Made by a program: the position numbers and the translations under genes. From Spirochaetaceae bacterium (lineage in GTDB: Bacteria > Spirochaetota > Spirochaetia > Treponematales > Breznakiellaceae), in the NCBI GenBank assembly GCA_031267955.1, contig JAIRYB010000055.1, forward strand, positions 1 through 24,726: a stretch of DNA of 24,726 bases, in the 5' to 3' direction. Below the pieces are notes generated by a model. The model worked only from the letters and a program-made list of their open reading frames with translations, ran no database searches and had not been told where the DNA came from. Positions 22,462 through 24,726 of this stretch are shown piece by piece (within the stretch, counting starts at the first letter, position 1; every line of letters begins with the position of its first letter).

Positions 22462-24726
22462 ACGCCCAGCCCTTTTCATCACGGCCCTGGCCGCCGCCGC
22501 CCTGTTGGTCCTGCTCCGCCCCCCTGTTTTTGCCAAGCTGAATTTTTCAGGCCTCGACCTTTCCGGCGACAACCGGCTGCTCTTCCTGGCCGAGGCGGAT
22601 ACCGGGGGCGGCCGGCTCCAGAGCGCCCTGGTGCTTTCCCGCCTGACGGACCTTTCGCTCCAGCAATTGACCGCCTTTCCGGAAAAAATCGAGATCATGG
22701 AAAACGGCCGGTCGCTCCAGGTACGCAATACCTTCGGGGCGCTCCGGCTCCCGCTGACAGGCGGCCTTCCCCGGAGCATCACGGGCTTCCCGGCTTTTAC
22801 CGAAGGCGCCCCGGTCCTGGGGGGCCGCCTTGACGGCGCGGCCGCTTCCGCCGACGGCAAGTGGCTCCTCGTGGTGGACCCGGTCACCGCGGCTTACGGC
22901 AACCTCGTCCTTATCGACACGGCCTCCGGAATAAGGACCGTAATCACAAACAGCATCGAACGGCCGGATACGGCTTTCCCCGCCCGCTGGAGTCCGGACT
23001 CCAGGGTCTTTGTCTATACCAAGGAGGGGAAACTCTTTTACCACAGCCTTGGCGCCGGCGCGTCTTCCGCCTATCCGGTAGACGAACGCTACCGGCTTAT
23101 CGGGGAAGGGAACACAAATTCGATGTATTGGAGCAGCGCCGGGGATTTTTTTTATATCAAAGGGTCCACCGTGTACCGGGTCCGGGGGCCGGATCTTTTT
23201 GCCCGCTCGATCTACTCCGATTTTCTGGAGATAGGGGCCGTGGCGGGGAAAATACCTTTCGAGTTTGATCCCGGTTTTGACGCCTTCTGGATAGCCCCGG
23301 ACTTCCGTTCCATACTGTTCTCGAAAGGGGGCAGGAATATCTTCTACTTTCCCCTCGGACTTGACGACTACGGCAGCGACAAGGTCGTGTCCCTGCCCTA
23401 TCTGATGCTGCCCCGCTCCACTTACAATGTCAGCGTCCTGTGGTCTTCCGGCGGGAAAGTTACCGTGCTGGCGGCTGTGCCTCGGGGCGCGGACGGAAAA
23501 ACCGCGATTGCGTACCGGCTCGACACAGGCGGGCCAGAGATGGCCTTCAAGCTGCTCGACGCGCCCCCGGGGCCGGCCGGGGCGCTTTCGGGCGACGGCG
23601 GCAAAGCGGTTTTCTGGGGGGAGCAGGGCTGCGTGCTTTACGATTACGCGGAATGGAGGCAGATCCGGACTATTTCAAGCAGGCCCGTGTGGGACTGCCT
23701 CTGGCTTGGCGACGGGGACCTGGTCATGGGGGACAGCTCGCGGCTTGAGCGTATCAAGATTACCCTGGACGGAGACAGGGCGGAGCTTTCCCGCGCGCTG
23801 CTCTGCCTTTCCTCCGCGGAATTTTACGGCTACGAGGAAGAGACCGGCCGTATTGCCGCCAATGCCGGCGGCATGTGGTTTGTCACCGACGGCTCGGGCC
23901 CCTGGACGGAAATCGCGCGGCCGGCGCTGCGCGCGCGCTCCCAGGTTTCGGGCCGTTACCGGGTATACCTGGAACAGCAAAATACCGGCCCCTACGAAAA
24001 CCTCCCGATGATCCGCAACACAAGCGCCGCGGGTACTTCCCCCCTGCTGCGCCGCGTATCCTATGCCGGGGCCGGGGAAGAAGGCGGCGCCCTTTCCACG
24101 GCTGCTTTTGACGGGGGCCGCGAACTGGCCCTGTGCTTCGATTTGTACGACGACGCCACGGGGCTTCCCCAGGTTCTGGAAACCCTGCGCCGTTACGGCA
24201 TAAAGGCCACTTTTTTTGTAAACGGGGAATTTATACGCCGTTTTCCCGGCGCCGTACGCGATATTGTTGACGGCGGCCACGAAACGGCATCCATGTTTTT
24301 TGTTCCCATCGATCTTTCCGATTCGCGGTACCAGATAAACGTTGATTTTATCAGCCGGGGCCTTGCCCGGAACGAGGACGAATTCTACAACGCCACAGGT
24401 CGGGAGCTTGCCCTGCTCTGGCATCCCCCTTACTTCGCCCTGTCATCGGAGTACATTGCCGCCGCCGCGAAAGCCGGGTACAAAACCATAGGCCGGGACG
24501 TGGACCCCATGGACTGGGTTACCCGCGACGCGGCGGCCGGCCGCGCCCTGGTACAGTACTCCGCGGGCGAAATGATCGACCGGATCATGGATTTAAAGAA
24601 ACCGGGCTCGGTAATACCCATACGCCTGGGCCTGCTCCCCGGCGGCCGGCCGGACTACCTCTACAACCGCCTGGGCGTGCTGCTCGACGCCCTTATCCGC
24701 GGCGGCTACAGCGCGGTCACCGTATC
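22436..24726 (+). CDS. Secreted beta-propeller protein with C-terminal NodB-like polysaccharide deacetylase domain (3' truncated)
   Basis: The frame runs from ATG 22436 through the window end (763 residues seen). AAGGAG lies 4 nt upstream of the ATG, and the start overlaps the preceding gene. A signal peptide (cleavage about VFA33-Lys34) leads to a long beta-propeller-like region (about 35-560) with repeating segments such as SADGKWLLVVDPV, SPDSRVFVYTKEGKLFY and APDFRSILFSKG. A NodB domain starts near residue 563. Its catalytic motifs are damaged: FDDG is FDLYDD (568-573), and the H-x-x-x-H zinc pair is missing (GHE at 614-616 is followed by Met620 and Pro624), while WHPPYF keeps the third motif. 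It is therefore likely a binding or scaffold protein, not an active deacetylase. Any domain after residue 763 is outside the window. Confidence 0.85.
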   Translation, partial: MNSSRKSPERPALFITALAAAALLVLLRPPVFAKLNFSGLDLSGDNRLLFLAEADTGGGRLQSALVLSRLTDLSLQQLTAFPEKIEIMENGRSLQVRNTFGALRLPLTGGLPRSITGFPAFTEGAPVLGGRLDGAAASADGKWLLVVDPVTAAYGNLVLIDTASGIRTVITNSIERPDTAFPARWSPDSRVFVYTKEGKLFYHSLGAGASSAYPVDERYRLIGEGNTNSMYWSSAGDFFYIKGSTVYRVRGPDLFARSIYSDFLEIGAVAGKIPFEFDPGFDAFWIAPDFRSILFSKGGRNIFYFPLGLDDYGSDKVVSLPYLMLPRSTYNVSVLWSSGGKVTVLAAVPRGADGKTAIAYRLDTGGPEMAFKLLDAPPGPAGALSGDGGKAVFWGEQGCVLYDYAEWRQIRTISSRPVWDCLWLGDGDLVMGDSSRLERIKITLDGDRAELSRALLCLSSAEFYGYEEETGRIAANAGGMWFVTDGSGPWTEIARPALRARSQVSGRYRVYLEQQNTGPYENLPMIRNTSAAGTSPLLRRVSYAGAGEEGGALSTAAFDGGRELALCFDLYDDATGLPQVLETLRRYGIKATFFVNGEFIRRFPGAVRDIVDGGHETASMFFVPIDLSDSRYQINVDFISRGLARNEDEFYNATGRELALLWHPPYFALSSEYIAAAAKAGYKTIGRDVDPMDWVTRDAAAGRALVQYSAGEMIDRIMDLKKPGSVIPIRLGLLPGGRPDYLYNRLGVLLDALIRGGYSAVTV

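Noticed and set aside
1..24726. tRNA, rRNA or CRISPR array
   Set aside because: No cloverleaf, rRNA segment or regularly spaced repeats were seen by eye.

Overview
The window looks like chromosomal DNA of a GC-rich, fermentative spirochaete, most likely a termite-gut-type Treponema. This is an inference from gene content: a B12-dependent ribonucleotide reductase, AdhE next to an H2-sensing [FeFe]-hydrogenase-like protein, a simple-sugar ABC importer and small treponeme-style envelope genes. No rRNA, tRNA or CRISPR array was seen.

Layout. (1) Positions 1-291 hold the 3' end of an IS630-type transposase (+), ending about 10 bp from the stop codon of nrdJ. (2) 302-3880 (-) is nrdJ, with a promoter and two NrdR-box-like sites upstream at 3903-3949. 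(3) 4116-7101 (-) is a tightly overlapping set: aspS, then two half-size chromate-transporter (CHR) genes. (4) 7180-13502 (-) is an apparent operon: adhE, an APH-fold kinase, an H2-sensor hydrogenase with PAS domain (HydS-like), and a SpoIIE/PP2C phosphatase. (5) 13503-14492 is a roughly 1-kb intergenic stretch with promoter-like sites, one weak ORF and many hairpins. (6) 14493-18119 (+) is a periplasmic sugar-binding protein, a double ATPase and a permease, with a terminator after the first gene and another after the last. (7) 18209-20508 (-) is lepB then ftsI/PBP2, overlapping by 4 nt. (8) 20778 to the window end (+) is a LysM/M23 peptidase, two small proteins, and a secreted beta-propeller protein with a C-terminal NodB-like domain that runs off the window.

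How it fits together. The most interesting unit is the adhE operon. It joins the main ethanol-forming enzyme to an H-cluster sensor and to a kinase/phosphatase pair, so H2 or redox state may be read by the sensor and passed by protein phosphorylation to fermentation. The adjacent sugar importer would feed the same metabolism. The nrdJ promoter carries NrdR-like operators. Two promoters (aspS and lepB) place the -10 box only 6-7 nt before the start codon, which suggests leaderless transcripts. The last part of the window is devoted to cell-envelope building and remodelling.
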